A stretch of 64,000 bases of DNA from Brevibacterium sp. UCMA 11754. Its GTDB lineage: Bacteria > Actinomycetota > Actinomycetes > Actinomycetales > Brevibacteriaceae. The position numbers and the translations under genes were made by a program. The stretch covers positions 1-64,000 of the forward strand of contig NZ_JACBOT010000011.1 of NCBI RefSeq assembly GCF_021532275.1. Reading direction: 5' to 3'. The notes below the pieces were generated by a model. It was given only the letters and a program-made list of their open reading frames with translations. It did no database searches and was not told the origin of the DNA. Below, piece after piece: positions 7,315-15,558 of this stretch. Position 1 is the first letter of the stretch. Every line of letters starts with the position of its first letter.

Positions 7315-9219
7315 TTACAGCAGGGGCCGCTGCGGGCTGCGCTCCTCCTCGTAGGCGGTGCGGGCGGCGCGGGTGTCATCCATAGTCGAGGTCGCCGCAA
7401 CGGGAACGTCCCACCAGCCCTCGCCGTCGGGGGCGTAGACGAGCGGATCGGAATTGACGTGGATGAGCGTCGAGGTCGGTGCCGCACGGGCCTCTTCGAC
7501 AGCCTCGGCGAGGCGGGAGCTTGCCGACGGACCGGGATCGATCTCGACGACGTCGACGCCGTAGGAGCGGGCGTTGGCGGCGAGGTCGACGGGCAGAACC
7601 TCGTCGGTGCGGAACTCCGGTGATTCTCCGTCGTACCTGCGATACCAGGTGCCGAAACGGGGCGCGCCGACAGTCTCCGAGAGGGCGCCGATCGAGGCGT
7701 AGCCGTGGTTCTGGATCAGGATGACGATGAGTTTGAGCCCTTCGGCGACCGCGGTCACCAGCTCTGTGTGGAGCATGAGGTAGGAGCCGTCGCCGACCAT
7801 GACGACGACGTCCCGGTCATCGTCGGTGGCATCGATGGCACGTCGCACGCCGAGTCCTCCGGCGATCTCGTAGCCCATGCAGGAGAACGCGTATTCGACG
7901 TGGTAGCCGAGCGCATCCCTGGTCCGCCAGAGCTTCTGAAGGTCACCAGGCAGAGATCCGGCGGCCTGGACGACGACATCGCGTGGGCCCGTGGCGCGGT
8001 TGACCGCGCCGATGATCTCGGGCTGACCGGGCAGCCGTGCTCCGGTGGGAGCCGTGGCAGCGTCCACCTCGGCGACCCAGTTCTTCTTCTCCTCCGCCCC
8101 ACGATCGGCATGCGCCGTGCTTACGCGGAAGTCGCCGAGGCGATCGTGAAGTCCCAGCAGGCCGGCGCGGGCGTCGGCGATGAGGGGGTAGCGGCTGCCG
8201 TGCTTGTAGGCGTCGAAGCCGGCGACATTGAGGTTGACGAACACCGCCTCCGGGTGGGCGAAGGCCGTGCGGCTCGAGGTCGTGAAGTCGCTGTAGCGGG
8301 TGCCGATGCCGATGATGACGTCTGCCGAGGCGGCAATGCGATTGGCGGCGGAGGATCCGGTGGCGCCGACTCCGCCGAGGTTGAGCGGATGATCGTGGTC
8401 GAGGGCCCCGCCGCCGGCCTGGGTCGTGGCGACGGGAATGCCGGTCGCCTCGGCAAAGGCCCGCAGTTCGGTCTCGGCTTCGGAATAGATGACGCCGCCG
8501 CCGGCGATGATGAGGGGTGCCTGAGCGCCCCGGATCGCGGCGGCTGTGCGTTCTAGCGGACCGGATTCTGGCAGGGGACGGCGGATGTGCCATTCGCGTT
8601 CCGCCAGGAACTCCTCGGGAACGTCGATGAGTTCGGCCTGGACGTCCTCGGGCAGGGCGATCGTGACCGCACCGGTCTCGGCCGGGTCGGTGAGGACCCG
8701 CATCGCGGACAGAGCGATGGAGAACAGCTGCTCGCCGCGCTCGACCCGATCGAAGTAGCGCGAAAGCGGCCGGAAGGCGTCCGTGACCTGCAGTGACGTG
8801 TCATGCGGGTGTTCGAGCTGTTGGAGCACCGGATCGGCTACGCGGGTGGCGAAGGTGTCAGAGGGCAGCAGCAGAACCGGCAGACGGTTGGCCGTGGCAA
8901 GGGCCGCGCCGGTGAGCATGTTCGCAGCACCGGGCCCCACCGAGGCTGCGGCTGCGAAGGTCGATCGGCGACGGTTCATTCGTGCAAACCCCGCTGCCTG
9001 ATGGACCATGGCCTGTTCGTTGCGGGCCTGGTGATAGGGCATCGCGGTCGGATCCTCATACCCCAGCTGGCGCAGAGCCTGGCCGATGCCGGCGACGTTG
9101 CCGTGGCCGAAGATTCCGAATGTGCCTGCGATGGTCCGCTGCCGCACGTCTCCGTCGACGGTGTACTGGCGGGTCAGGAACAGAGTCAGCGCCTGGGCGA
9201 CGCTCATCCTCACGCTCAT
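7315..9219 (-). CDS. iolD: 3D-(3,5/4)-trihydroxycyclohexane-1,2-dione hydrolase
   Basis: 634 residues, normal for IolD. It is a thiamine-diphosphate enzyme that opens the diketone ring to 5-deoxy-glucuronate. The N-terminal pyrimidine-binding domain contains GTFGIFGHGNVAG and the catalytic-type glutamate region; the middle domain contains IIAGGGVIYSEAE; the C-terminal cofactor domain has VVMVGDGSYLML, the GDG...N thiamine motif, with LIQNHGYASIG following. AAGGAG lies 7 bases before the ATG at 9219, within the last codons of iolB. The iolB stop is one base away, so the two are translationally linked. Confidence 0.95.
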   Translation of the reverse strand: MSVRMSVAQALTLFLTRQYTVDGDVRQRTIAGTFGIFGHGNVAGIGQALRQLGYEDPTAMPYHQARNEQAMVHQAAGFARMNRRRSTFAAAASVGPGAANMLTGAALATANRLPVLLLPSDTFATRVADPVLQQLEHPHDTSLQVTDAFRPLSRYFDRVERGEQLFSIALSAMRVLTDPAETGAVTIALPEDVQAELIDVPEEFLAEREWHIRRPLPESGPLERTAAAIRGAQAPLIIAGGGVIYSEAETELRAFAEATGIPVATTQAGGGALDHDHPLNLGGVGATGSSAANRIAASADVIIGIGTRYSDFTTSSRTAFAHPEAVFVNLNVAGFDAYKHGSRYPLIADARAGLLGLHDRLGDFRVSTAHADRGAEEKKNWVAEVDAATAPTGARLPGQPEIIGAVNRATGPRDVVVQAAGSLPGDLQKLWRTRDALGYHVEYAFSCMGYEIAGGLGVRRAIDATDDDRDVVVMVGDGSYLMLHTELVTAVAEGLKLIVILIQNHGYASIGALSETVGAPRFGTWYRRYDGESPEFRTDEVLPVDLAANARSYGVDVVEIDPGPSASSRLAEAVEEARAAPTSTLIHVNSDPLVYAPDGEGWWDVPVAATSTMDDTRAARTAYEEERSPQRPLL

Positions 9220-9220
9220 G

Positions 9221-10135
9221 TCACTTCTCCTTCGAGGTGTAGGGCAGGCGGGAGTCGAATTCGAGGTCCTCCCATTCATCACGCACCCACCCGTGGGCAG
9301 GGTCGTCGCTGATCAGCCACACCCGGTCCTCATCAGGGCCGGCCATGACGTTGAGGTAGTAGTTGTCGTATCCGGGGGCCGCGGCAAGGGGACCGTGGTA
9401 GCCGTAGGGGACGAGAGCGATGTCGCCCGTGCGCACCGTGGCCGTGGTGGTGATCTCCCCGGCCGCCGAGGAATAGGTCGAGAACAGGGAGAACGGGTCC
9501 GCCTGAGCCGGGGCGTTCGAGCCGCGGGAGACTGCGGTCTCGAAGTAGTAGATCTCCTCGAGACGGGACTCGGAGCCGGGGACCGCCTCGTCGTGCTTGT
9601 GCGGGGGATAGGACGACCAATTGCCGCCGGGCGTGATGACCTCGCAGGCGATGATCTTCACACAGTCGAGGCCGGCCGGGGTTGCGAAATTGTGAACCTG
9701 ACGGCTCGAGATGCCGGAGCCGCGCAGCTCCACCGGAACCTCGGAGGCCGGGAGGTATTGGACGGGGCGAGCCTCCGAGGTCGGCGCCTCGGCGATGGCG
9801 ATCCGGCCCTTCGCCGAGGCCACAGCGGCACGGCTCCCGGTGGGCAGATAGAGGCAGTCGGCCGGTCCGTGGAAGACCGAGGTGCGGCCACTGATAACCT
9901 GAGAGCCGGTTGTGCCGTCGGCCAGGACGTAGTCGACGGTGAACGATTCGCCGGCAAGAGGGACGAGGACGCGTTCGACCGAAGCGGCAGGCAGGTCGAT
10001 GGATGGGCCCGCGTCACCGCCCAGCGTCGCACAACGGAACCCGGTGTGGGTCCAGCCGTCGATCGAGGCATCGACGATGGAGTCGAAACCGTCCCGAGCG
10101 AGGCTGCCATTCGAGTGGAACCATTCGTTGATCAT
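9221..10135 (-). CDS. iolB: 5-deoxy-glucuronate isomerase
   Basis: 304 residues, cupin-type isomerase converting 5-deoxy-glucuronate to 2-deoxy-5-keto-gluconate in inositol breakdown. The metal-binding cupin signature is visible as SSYPPHKHDE followed by LEEIYYFE, and a later PYGYHGPLAAAPGYDNYYLN segment is characteristic of IolB. The ATG overlaps the stop of the upstream gene as ATGA, and iolD follows after one base. Position between the kinase module and iolD matches other actinobacterial iol operons. Confidence 0.95.
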   Translation of the reverse strand: MINEWFHSNGSLARDGFDSIVDASIDGWTHTGFRCATLGGDAGPSIDLPAASVERVLVPLAGESFTVDYVLADGTTGSQVISGRTSVFHGPADCLYLPTGSRAAVASAKGRIAIAEAPTSEARPVQYLPASEVPVELRGSGISSRQVHNFATPAGLDCVKIIACEVITPGGNWSSYPPHKHDEAVPGSESRLEEIYYFETAVSRGSNAPAQADPFSLFSTYSSAAGEITTTATVRTGDIALVPYGYHGPLAAAPGYDNYYLNVMAGPDEDRVWLISDDPAHGWVRDEWEDLEFDSRLPYTSKEK

Positions 10136-11040
10136 GCGAACATCCTCTCTGGTGCGTGGACGAGACCAGCGGCGCGATCGACGGCCGAGACGACGTCGCC
10201 GTCAGCGGGGTAGATGATCGAGCGGCCGGTGACGAGGCCGCGGACGCCGGGCAGCGCCAGGGCGTTCTCCCAGCTGCGGAAGGTCGCCTCGGGATCATCC
10301 GAGCGCTCGCCTCCGAGCAGCAGCGTCGGCAGGGTGGTCGCAGCCATGACCTTCTCCATATCGTCGACGACCGGGATCTTCAGCCACGTGTGGCTCGAGG
10401 TCGCGCCCAGGCCCTGGGCGATGCCGATGGAGTTGATGACGGCCTCGGGGGTGAGCTGATTGCGGACGCGGTCATCGGCCCATTCGTTCATGAAGGGTTC
10501 GATCATGATCGGGAGGTCTGCCGCCGCGCAGGCGTTGACGGCGTTCGCGTTGGCCTCCAGCGCCGAGGCGGTGGCCGGGTCCCCGAGATTGATCCGCAGC
10601 AGAGACTTGGCCAGGTCGATGCCGTCGCGGGCCATCTGGTCCACAGTGTGTCCGGTGAAGCGGTCGTCGATCTCGAAGTTGGAGCCGGCGAGTCCGCCGC
10701 GGTTCATCGAGCCGACGGCGAGTTTGTTCTCGAGGTGTCCGAGGAAGGCGAGGTCGTCGAGGATGTCCGCAGTCGCGAGGACTCCGTCGACTCCGGGGCG
10801 TGACAGGGCAGCGGCCAGACGGGTCACGAGATCGACCCTGTCTGCCATTGCCAGCGGGTCGCTGCCGACCTTCATCGCCCCGCGGGCCGGGTGGTCGGCG
10901 GCGACGATGAACAGCCGTGAGTCCTCGCCGACGATCGTGCGGCGGGAGCGGGACTGCCAGGCGCGGGCGATGGCCGCCGGGTCGGTGAAGCGGATCTCGC
11001 GGAGTTCGGAGATGGTATTGGGTGTGATGATCGATGTCAT
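10132..11040 (-). CDS. Cgl0159-type (beta/alpha)8 protein, aldolase-like
   Basis: 302 residues, predicted TIM barrel. LFIVAADHPARGAMKVG near the N-terminus recalls the active-site strand of class I aldolases. It belongs, as far as I recall, to a family found beside iolC in corynebacterial iol operons and named after Cgl0159. The pathway needs an aldolase to split 2-deoxy-5-keto-gluconate-6-phosphate into dihydroxyacetone phosphate and malonic semialdehyde, and no IolJ-type class II aldolase lies here. This protein is therefore a reasonable candidate, by context only. It overlaps iolC and iolB by 4 bases each (ATGA). Confidence 0.8.
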   Translation of the reverse strand: MTSIITPNTISELREIRFTDPAAIARAWQSRSRRTIVGEDSRLFIVAADHPARGAMKVGSDPLAMADRVDLVTRLAAALSRPGVDGVLATADILDDLAFLGHLENKLAVGSMNRGGLAGSNFEIDDRFTGHTVDQMARDGIDLAKSLLRINLGDPATASALEANANAVNACAAADLPIMIEPFMNEWADDRVRNQLTPEAVINSIGIAQGLGATSSHTWLKIPVVDDMEKVMAATTLPTLLLGGERSDDPEATFRSWENALALPGVRGLVTGRSIIYPADGDVVSAVDRAAGLVHAPERMFA

Positions 11041-12068
11041 GCCCGTGCTCCCTTCGTGAGAGTCGACGGCGCGGCTTGGCTCGCCGAATCTTCGCCGATG
11101 ATCTCGGTGATCTCCTCGGTCGAGGGCATGGCGGTCGAGCATTCGCGTCGGGTGGCCACGATCGCACCTGCGACGTTGGCGAAGCGCAGCAGGTAGTCGA
11201 GGTCCCAGCCGGCCAGCAGTCCCCGGCACAGTGCTCCGCCGAAGCCGTCGCCTGCCCCGAGCCCGTTGACGACGTCGACGGGGTAGGGCGGAACCTCGAT
11301 CCGCTCATCGGCAGTCTTCGCCAACACGCCCTTGGGTCCCTGCTTGACGATGGCGAGTTCGACGCCGCGGTCGAGCAGAGCATCGGCGGCACGTTCGGGT
11401 TCGGTCTCGCCGACAGCGATCTCGCACTCCTCTCGGTTGCCCACGGCCACGGTGACATGTTCGAGTGCACGCCCCACCTCGGCGCTGGCCATCTCCGGGC
11501 TCTCCCAGAACATCGGGCGGTAGTCGAGGTCGAGGACGGTATGCTCGGCACGGTTCCGGGCTGCCCAAGCGGTGTGGTGGGTGCCTCGGCTGGGCTCGGT
11601 GCTGAGTCCGGTGACGGTGGACCAGAAGATGCTCGCCGAGGTGATCGCGTCGAGATCGAGATCATCGTCGGTGAGATCGAGGTCCGGTGCCTTCGGATCG
11701 CGGTAGAAGTAGAGCGGGAAGTCATCCGGCGGGAAGATCTCGCAGAAGGTCACTGGCGTGTTGTACTTCTGATTGGTTGCGACCCACCGATTGTCGACGC
11801 CGAGGCGTGCGACCTCGGAGCGCAGATAGCGGCCGAAGGGATCGTCGCCGGTGGCAGTGATGACGGCGGAGTCGACACCGTGCTTGGCGGCGGCGACAGC
11901 GACGTTCGACGCCGATCCGCCGAGGTGCTTGCCGAACGTGTCGACGTCTTCGAGGCCCACCCCGTCCTGGAGTGGGTAGATGTCGACGCCGATGCGTCCG
12001 ATGGTGATGAGGTCGAACGGTGAGGTTCGAGGAGCCGGCTGGATGGCCGGAGTCGGCGAGGAGGCCAT
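11037..12068 (-). CDS. iolC: 5-dehydro-2-deoxygluconokinase
   Basis: 343 residues, PfkB/ribokinase family. The N-terminal strand ITIGRIGVDIYP and the C-terminal signature NGLGAGDGFGG, whose Asp is the catalytic base, are intact, as is GGSASNVAVAAAKHG of the substrate lid. IolC phosphorylates 2-deoxy-5-keto-gluconate using ATP. It is the first gene of the operon, starting 47 bases from a strong inverted repeat that is the likely operator. AAGGA lies about 10 bases before the ATG. Confidence 0.93.
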   Translation of the reverse strand: MASSPTPAIQPAPRTSPFDLITIGRIGVDIYPLQDGVGLEDVDTFGKHLGGSASNVAVAAAKHGVDSAVITATGDDPFGRYLRSEVARLGVDNRWVATNQKYNTPVTFCEIFPPDDFPLYFYRDPKAPDLDLTDDDLDLDAITSASIFWSTVTGLSTEPSRGTHHTAWAARNRAEHTVLDLDYRPMFWESPEMASAEVGRALEHVTVAVGNREECEIAVGETEPERAADALLDRGVELAIVKQGPKGVLAKTADERIEVPPYPVDVVNGLGAGDGFGGALCRGLLAGWDLDYLLRFANVAGAIVATRRECSTAMPSTEEITEIIGEDSASQAAPSTLTKGARA

Positions 12069-12114
12069 TGTCGTTGTTCCTTCTCCACGGCTGCGATGCC
12101 GTTGCGAATGTATT

Positions 12115-12141
12115 TGTCAGGACAAAGTATTTGTCCTGACA
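12115..12141. promoter_or_regulatory. Operator of the inositol operon (perfect 12-bp inverted repeat)
   Basis: TGTCAGGACAAA and TTTGTCCTGACA are perfect reverse complements separated by GTA. The element lies 47-73 bases upstream of iolC, where a repressor would cover the promoter. Each arm is also a smaller near-palindrome (TTGTC-AG-GACAA). A close copy of one arm lies at 15448-15461 upstream of the second operon, and a GntR gene lies between the two, so that GntR protein is the likely ligand-responsive regulator. Confidence 0.75.
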
Positions 12142-12275
12142 TTAGCACTGTTCGTGTGCCTCGTCACCCCCTGACGTGAAAGTTTCACAGGTGGTTCGAG
12201 GGTGTGGATGCACGTGAAGAGTGCAGGGTGGAAATGGTTGCGCTGGGTGTAAGCGGGCGCGCAGGCACCGGGAAG

Positions 12276-13043
12276 TCAGCGAGAGACGAGGGTCGTCTCG
12301 AAGGAGTAGAGATCCGGGCGGTAGCAGTGATCGCCCCACTCGATGATTCGTCCCGAGTGGTCGAGTGCGGTGCGGTTCATCGTCAGCAGCGGCGAACCGG
12401 CATCGATCTCCAGCAGCTCGGCGTCCTCGGAATCGGCGGCCTTCGCGCCGATCCTCTGTTGGGCCACGGAGAAGACGACCCCGCGGGCACGCAGGGTCTC
12501 GTACAGTCCCGTGCTCACGAGCTCATCGGCGGTGATGTCGGTGAAGGGGGCAGGAAGCACATTGTGCAGCACAGCCAGGGGCGTGGAGCCGACCAGTCGC
12601 AGGCGCTTGAGGTGGAGGCTGGGAGTGCCGATGGGCACCCCCAGCCTCTCGGCCGCCTCGGCGTCGGCAGCTTTGACCCGATGTGAGAGGACCACGGTCG
12701 AGGGCGGATTTCCCGACTTCTCGAGATCCTCGTACAGGCTGGTGAGGTCGACGGGTCTGGCCACAGGGCGCTGGATCACCTGCGTGCCGACCCCGCGCCG
12801 CCGCACGAGCAGTCCTTTGTCGACGAGGTCCTGGATCGCCTGCCGGATGGTCGGCCGCGAGAGGCCGATCCGCTTGGCCATGGCGACCTCGTTCTCGAGC
12901 CGGGTTCCGGCCACGAGCTGCCCGGTCGAGATCGCGGCCTCGAGCCGGCGGGCGATCTGCATATAGAGCGGCACGGCTCCGGGGGAGCGGTCGAGAGGAC
13001 CGAAGAACTCCGTGGGGAGTTCGGTCTCGGGTTCGCGTGCCAT
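12276..13043 (-). CDS. GntR family regulator (HutC/UTRA type), probable inositol regulator
   Basis: 255 residues. The N-terminal winged helix reads VPLYMQIARRLEAAISTGQL, then LENEVAMAKRIGLSRPTIRQAIQDLVDKGLLVRRRGVGTQV, typical of GntR proteins. The C-terminal half (LHLKRLRLVGSTPLAVLHNVLP onward) is a UTRA effector domain that usually binds sugars or sugar phosphates. The gene ends 207 bases upstream of iolC and is the last gene of the operon with 13079-15306, with 35 bases separating it from the isomerase. AGGAG lies close before the ATG. It probably represses both operons. Confidence 0.88.
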   Translation of the reverse strand: MAREPETELPTEFFGPLDRSPGAVPLYMQIARRLEAAISTGQLVAGTRLENEVAMAKRIGLSRPTIRQAIQDLVDKGLLVRRRGVGTQVIQRPVARPVDLTSLYEDLEKSGNPPSTVVLSHRVKAADAEAAERLGVPIGTPSLHLKRLRLVGSTPLAVLHNVLPAPFTDITADELVSTGLYETLRARGVVFSVAQQRIGAKAADSEDAELLEIDAGSPLLTMNRTALDHSGRIIEWGDHCYRPDLYSFETTLVSR

Positions 13044-13078
13044 GTGCTCCTGCCTCGTCGGGGATCTGTCTTCTGAGC

Positions 13079-14125
13079 TTACTCGGCCGCGGCCGCAGCG
13101 GTCGGCTGACCCGCTGACGCTGTGTGACCAGTAGGGTTGACCTTCTGTGCGGCGGTCAGCAGCACCTCGGCGGCGGTTTGGAGCCCTTCGATCCGCCCGA
13201 GGGTCTCGTCCTCGTGCTCGATGTGGACAGCCATGTTCGGATCGACGGTGGCCAGGGCCGCGACGAAGCGATTCCAGAAGTCCTGGCCATGGCCCTTGCC
13301 GAGCGCGACGAAGTCCCATGCGGACTCCTGCGGCCAGGCACTGATCGCCGCACCGCCGCGGATCTCTGTGATCCTCTCGCCGGTGAACCGCGAATGACGG
13401 TCGTCGAGGACGCCGTTGATCGCAGCGTTGCCATTGATGCGCACGTCCTTGGCTGCGGCGTGGACGACGAGTTCGCCGAGGTGCTCGATGGCTGCGACCG
13501 GATCGATGCCCTGCCAGAACAGATGGGAGGGGTCCATCTCGGCCCCGATGTTCGTGGCTTCGGTCCTCTCGATGAGGCGGATGAGAGTGGCCGGGTTGAA
13601 GACGAGGTTGTGCGGGTGCATCTCGATGGCGATCTTCACCCCGTTGTCGGCGGCGAGGCGGTCGAGATCGCGCCAGACCGGAACTGCGACGTCCCACTGC
13701 TGGTCGAGAGTGTCGAGCAGCGAAGACTCCCACGGGTTGACGACCCAGCTCGGCTTCGGGGCAGTGGGGTCGGCGCCGGGCAGTCCCGACATCGTCACGA
13801 CCCGGGTCTGGCCCAGTCGTGCGGCGACCCTGACGGCGCGTTCGATGTCGGCCAGGGTCGGCGGGCCGATCTCGGGGTTGGGGTGGAGCGGGTTGCCGTT
13901 GGCGTTGAGGCCCGCCAACTCGACCCCAGCCTCGGCGAAGGTGGCGAGGTATTCGTCGCGAGCGTCATCGGAGGTGAGGATGTCGTCGATGGTGGGCATG
14001 TGGATCGGCGGGAGGAAGCCGCCGACATTGATCTCGGCGGCGCCGAGTCCGAGTTCGCTGATCACGGACAGCGCCTCGGGCAGTGGGCGGTCGTGCAGGA
14101 TGGCTGTGTAGACGCCGTACTTCAT
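13079..14125 (-). CDS. Sugar phosphate isomerase/epimerase family protein
   Basis: 348 residues, TIM-barrel isomerase fold. MKYGVYTAILHDRPLPEAL, IAIEMHPHNLVFN, NIGAEMDPSHLFWQGID and AVHIEHEDE carry the Glu, Asp, His and Glu metal ligands typical of the family. Members convert keto-cyclitols or keto-sugars; the substrate is not identifiable. The C-terminus has a low-complexity Ala-rich tail after residue 330. It overlaps the upstream dehydrogenase by one base (TGATG), so the pair probably acts in sequence, for example on an inositol isomer or its methyl ether. Confidence 0.83.
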   Translation of the reverse strand: MKYGVYTAILHDRPLPEALSVISELGLGAAEINVGGFLPPIHMPTIDDILTSDDARDEYLATFAEAGVELAGLNANGNPLHPNPEIGPPTLADIERAVRVAARLGQTRVVTMSGLPGADPTAPKPSWVVNPWESSLLDTLDQQWDVAVPVWRDLDRLAADNGVKIAIEMHPHNLVFNPATLIRLIERTEATNIGAEMDPSHLFWQGIDPVAAIEHLGELVVHAAAKDVRINGNAAINGVLDDRHSRFTGERITEIRGGAAISAWPQESAWDFVALGKGHGQDFWNRFVAALATVDPNMAVHIEHEDETLGRIEGLQTAAEVLLTAAQKVNPTGHTASAGQPTAAAAAE

Positions 14126-15306
14126 CAGTTGACCTCTTTCGCGGTTCCGTTGTCATTGGCTGAGGCGATGACGGCATCGCGCACCTGCAGTGCGTGGAGG
14201 CCGTCGGAGAATGGGGCGCAGCGGGGCAGCGAGCCGACCTCGGGGATGCCTGCGATCTCGTCGAGGAAGGCGCGGGCCTGGAAGGTGAAGCCGTCGTTCT
14301 GTCCGACGCCGACTCCCGGTGCCGCCATCGGCAGGCCGTCCGCAATATAGGGGTGCTCGGGTCCGAGCTGGACCGTGGTCAGTCCGGTCGCTGCTTGTCC
14401 TTCGAAGCTGCGGTTGAGGACGATCTGTCCCGGGTTGCGGAAGTCGAAGCTCGCCGAGCCGTTGGCACAGAAGACTTCGATACCGAGGCTGTTCGGGTGC
14501 CCGGCGGCGATGCGTGAGACCTGGAGGAGGCCGGAGCCGGTGGGGAACTCGACGCCGAAGCCCGCATAGTCGTCGTTGCCCACGGGCTCGTGCTCGTCGC
14601 TGACCTCGACATGGTCGTGGCCGGTGACGTGGCCAAGCGGCAGCGGGCGGGAGGTGATCGCGGTGTGGAACCGTCCGCCGGAGACGGAGATGATGGGGCC
14701 GGCGAGGAATTCGACGGTGTCCGTGAGGTGGCTGCCGACGTCGGCGAGAGCTCCGCTGCCGAGCTCGCCGCGGTAGCGCCAGCTCATCGGCGCGGTGGGC
14801 GAGCATGCGTAGTCGGTCCAGTACCATGCGTTGACGTGCTGGACCTCGCCGAGGGTCCCGTCCTCGATGAGATCCCTGATCGCTGCCAGCCCTGGGGCGC
14901 GGCGGAAGGTGAAGCCGAGGCGCGCGATTGAGGCGGCGGATTCTGCGGCCGCGACCATCGACTCTGCATCGACGACCTCATCGGTCAGCGGCTTCTCGCA
15001 CAGGACGTGCTTGCCGGCCTTGAGCAGGGCTTCGACGATCTGCTGGTGCAGCGAGTTCGCGACGACGACGCTGACGATGTCGATGTCATCGGCTTCGACG
15101 ACGGCCTGCCAGTCGGTGTCGTGCCGGGAGTAGCCGTACCTGGCGGCGGTCGCAGCCGCGATGTCTCCGGCGATGTCGCAGACGGACACGAGCTCGAGTT
15201 CCGGCAGCTCTCCGGTTCCGGCTGTGGGGGCGGCGCGCCAGGCCGAGGCGTGCGCCCGGCCGGCCATTCCTGCCCCGATGACTGCGATTCCGAGTCGCTG
15301 GGTCAT
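14125..15306 (-). CDS. Gfo/Idh/MocA family dehydrogenase
   Basis: 393 residues. It opens with IAVIGAGMAGRAHASAW (NAD-binding), has LCEKPLTDEVVDAE (family hallmark lysine) and GALADVGSHLTDTVEFLAG with the catalytic Asp/His pair. The length and GSHLTD motif suit inositol or sugar dehydrogenases rather than the canonical IolG at 5262. AAGGAG lies 7 bases before the ATG at 15306. It leads an operon with an isomerase and the GntR gene, downstream of a copy of the inositol operator. Oxidation of a secondary cyclitol is my inference. Confidence 0.86.
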   Translation of the reverse strand: MTQRLGIAVIGAGMAGRAHASAWRAAPTAGTGELPELELVSVCDIAGDIAAATAARYGYSRHDTDWQAVVEADDIDIVSVVVANSLHQQIVEALLKAGKHVLCEKPLTDEVVDAESMVAAAESAASIARLGFTFRRAPGLAAIRDLIEDGTLGEVQHVNAWYWTDYACSPTAPMSWRYRGELGSGALADVGSHLTDTVEFLAGPIISVSGGRFHTAITSRPLPLGHVTGHDHVEVSDEHEPVGNDDYAGFGVEFPTGSGLLQVSRIAAGHPNSLGIEVFCANGSASFDFRNPGQIVLNRSFEGQAATGLTTVQLGPEHPYIADGLPMAAPGVGVGQNDGFTFQARAFLDEIAGIPEVGSLPRCAPFSDGLHALQVRDAVIASANDNGTAKEVN

Positions 15307-15447
15307 ATGATTCTCCTTCGAATGCGTGTGGGTCTTCGCCCGTGCGTGGGTGCACGTCGATGTGTTCGCGGATCTCCCGGCCGCTGTGCCCTGGCGGCGG
15401 GCGCTCGGGCGGGTCAAGTGGGAGCCGGGCACCACACTACAGGCAAG

Positions 15448-15461
15448 TTTGTCAGGTCAAA
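15448..15461. promoter_or_regulatory. Second inositol-type operator half-site
   Basis: TTTGTCAGGTCAAA matches the left arm of the iolC operator (TTTGTCAGGACAAA) at 13 of 14 positions. A weaker copy of the other arm, TTTGTCATTACA, begins at 15480. The element is 142 bases upstream of the dehydrogenase start at 15306 in an AT-richer stretch, which suggests the same GntR protein controls both operons. Confidence 0.6.
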
Positions 15462-15558
15462 AGAGTATAAGAAGGATTATTTGTCATTACATAGTAAAGA
15501 TATGGTCGGCCAGCCTCGAAGCACCGCCGGGGTGGCCTGACAAGCGCCGAATATCGGT

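Noticed and set aside
11034..12023. Long plus-strand frame (329 codons) opposite iolC
   Set aside because: It mirrors iolC, which has clear kinase motifs; high-GC codon bias creates such antisense frames.
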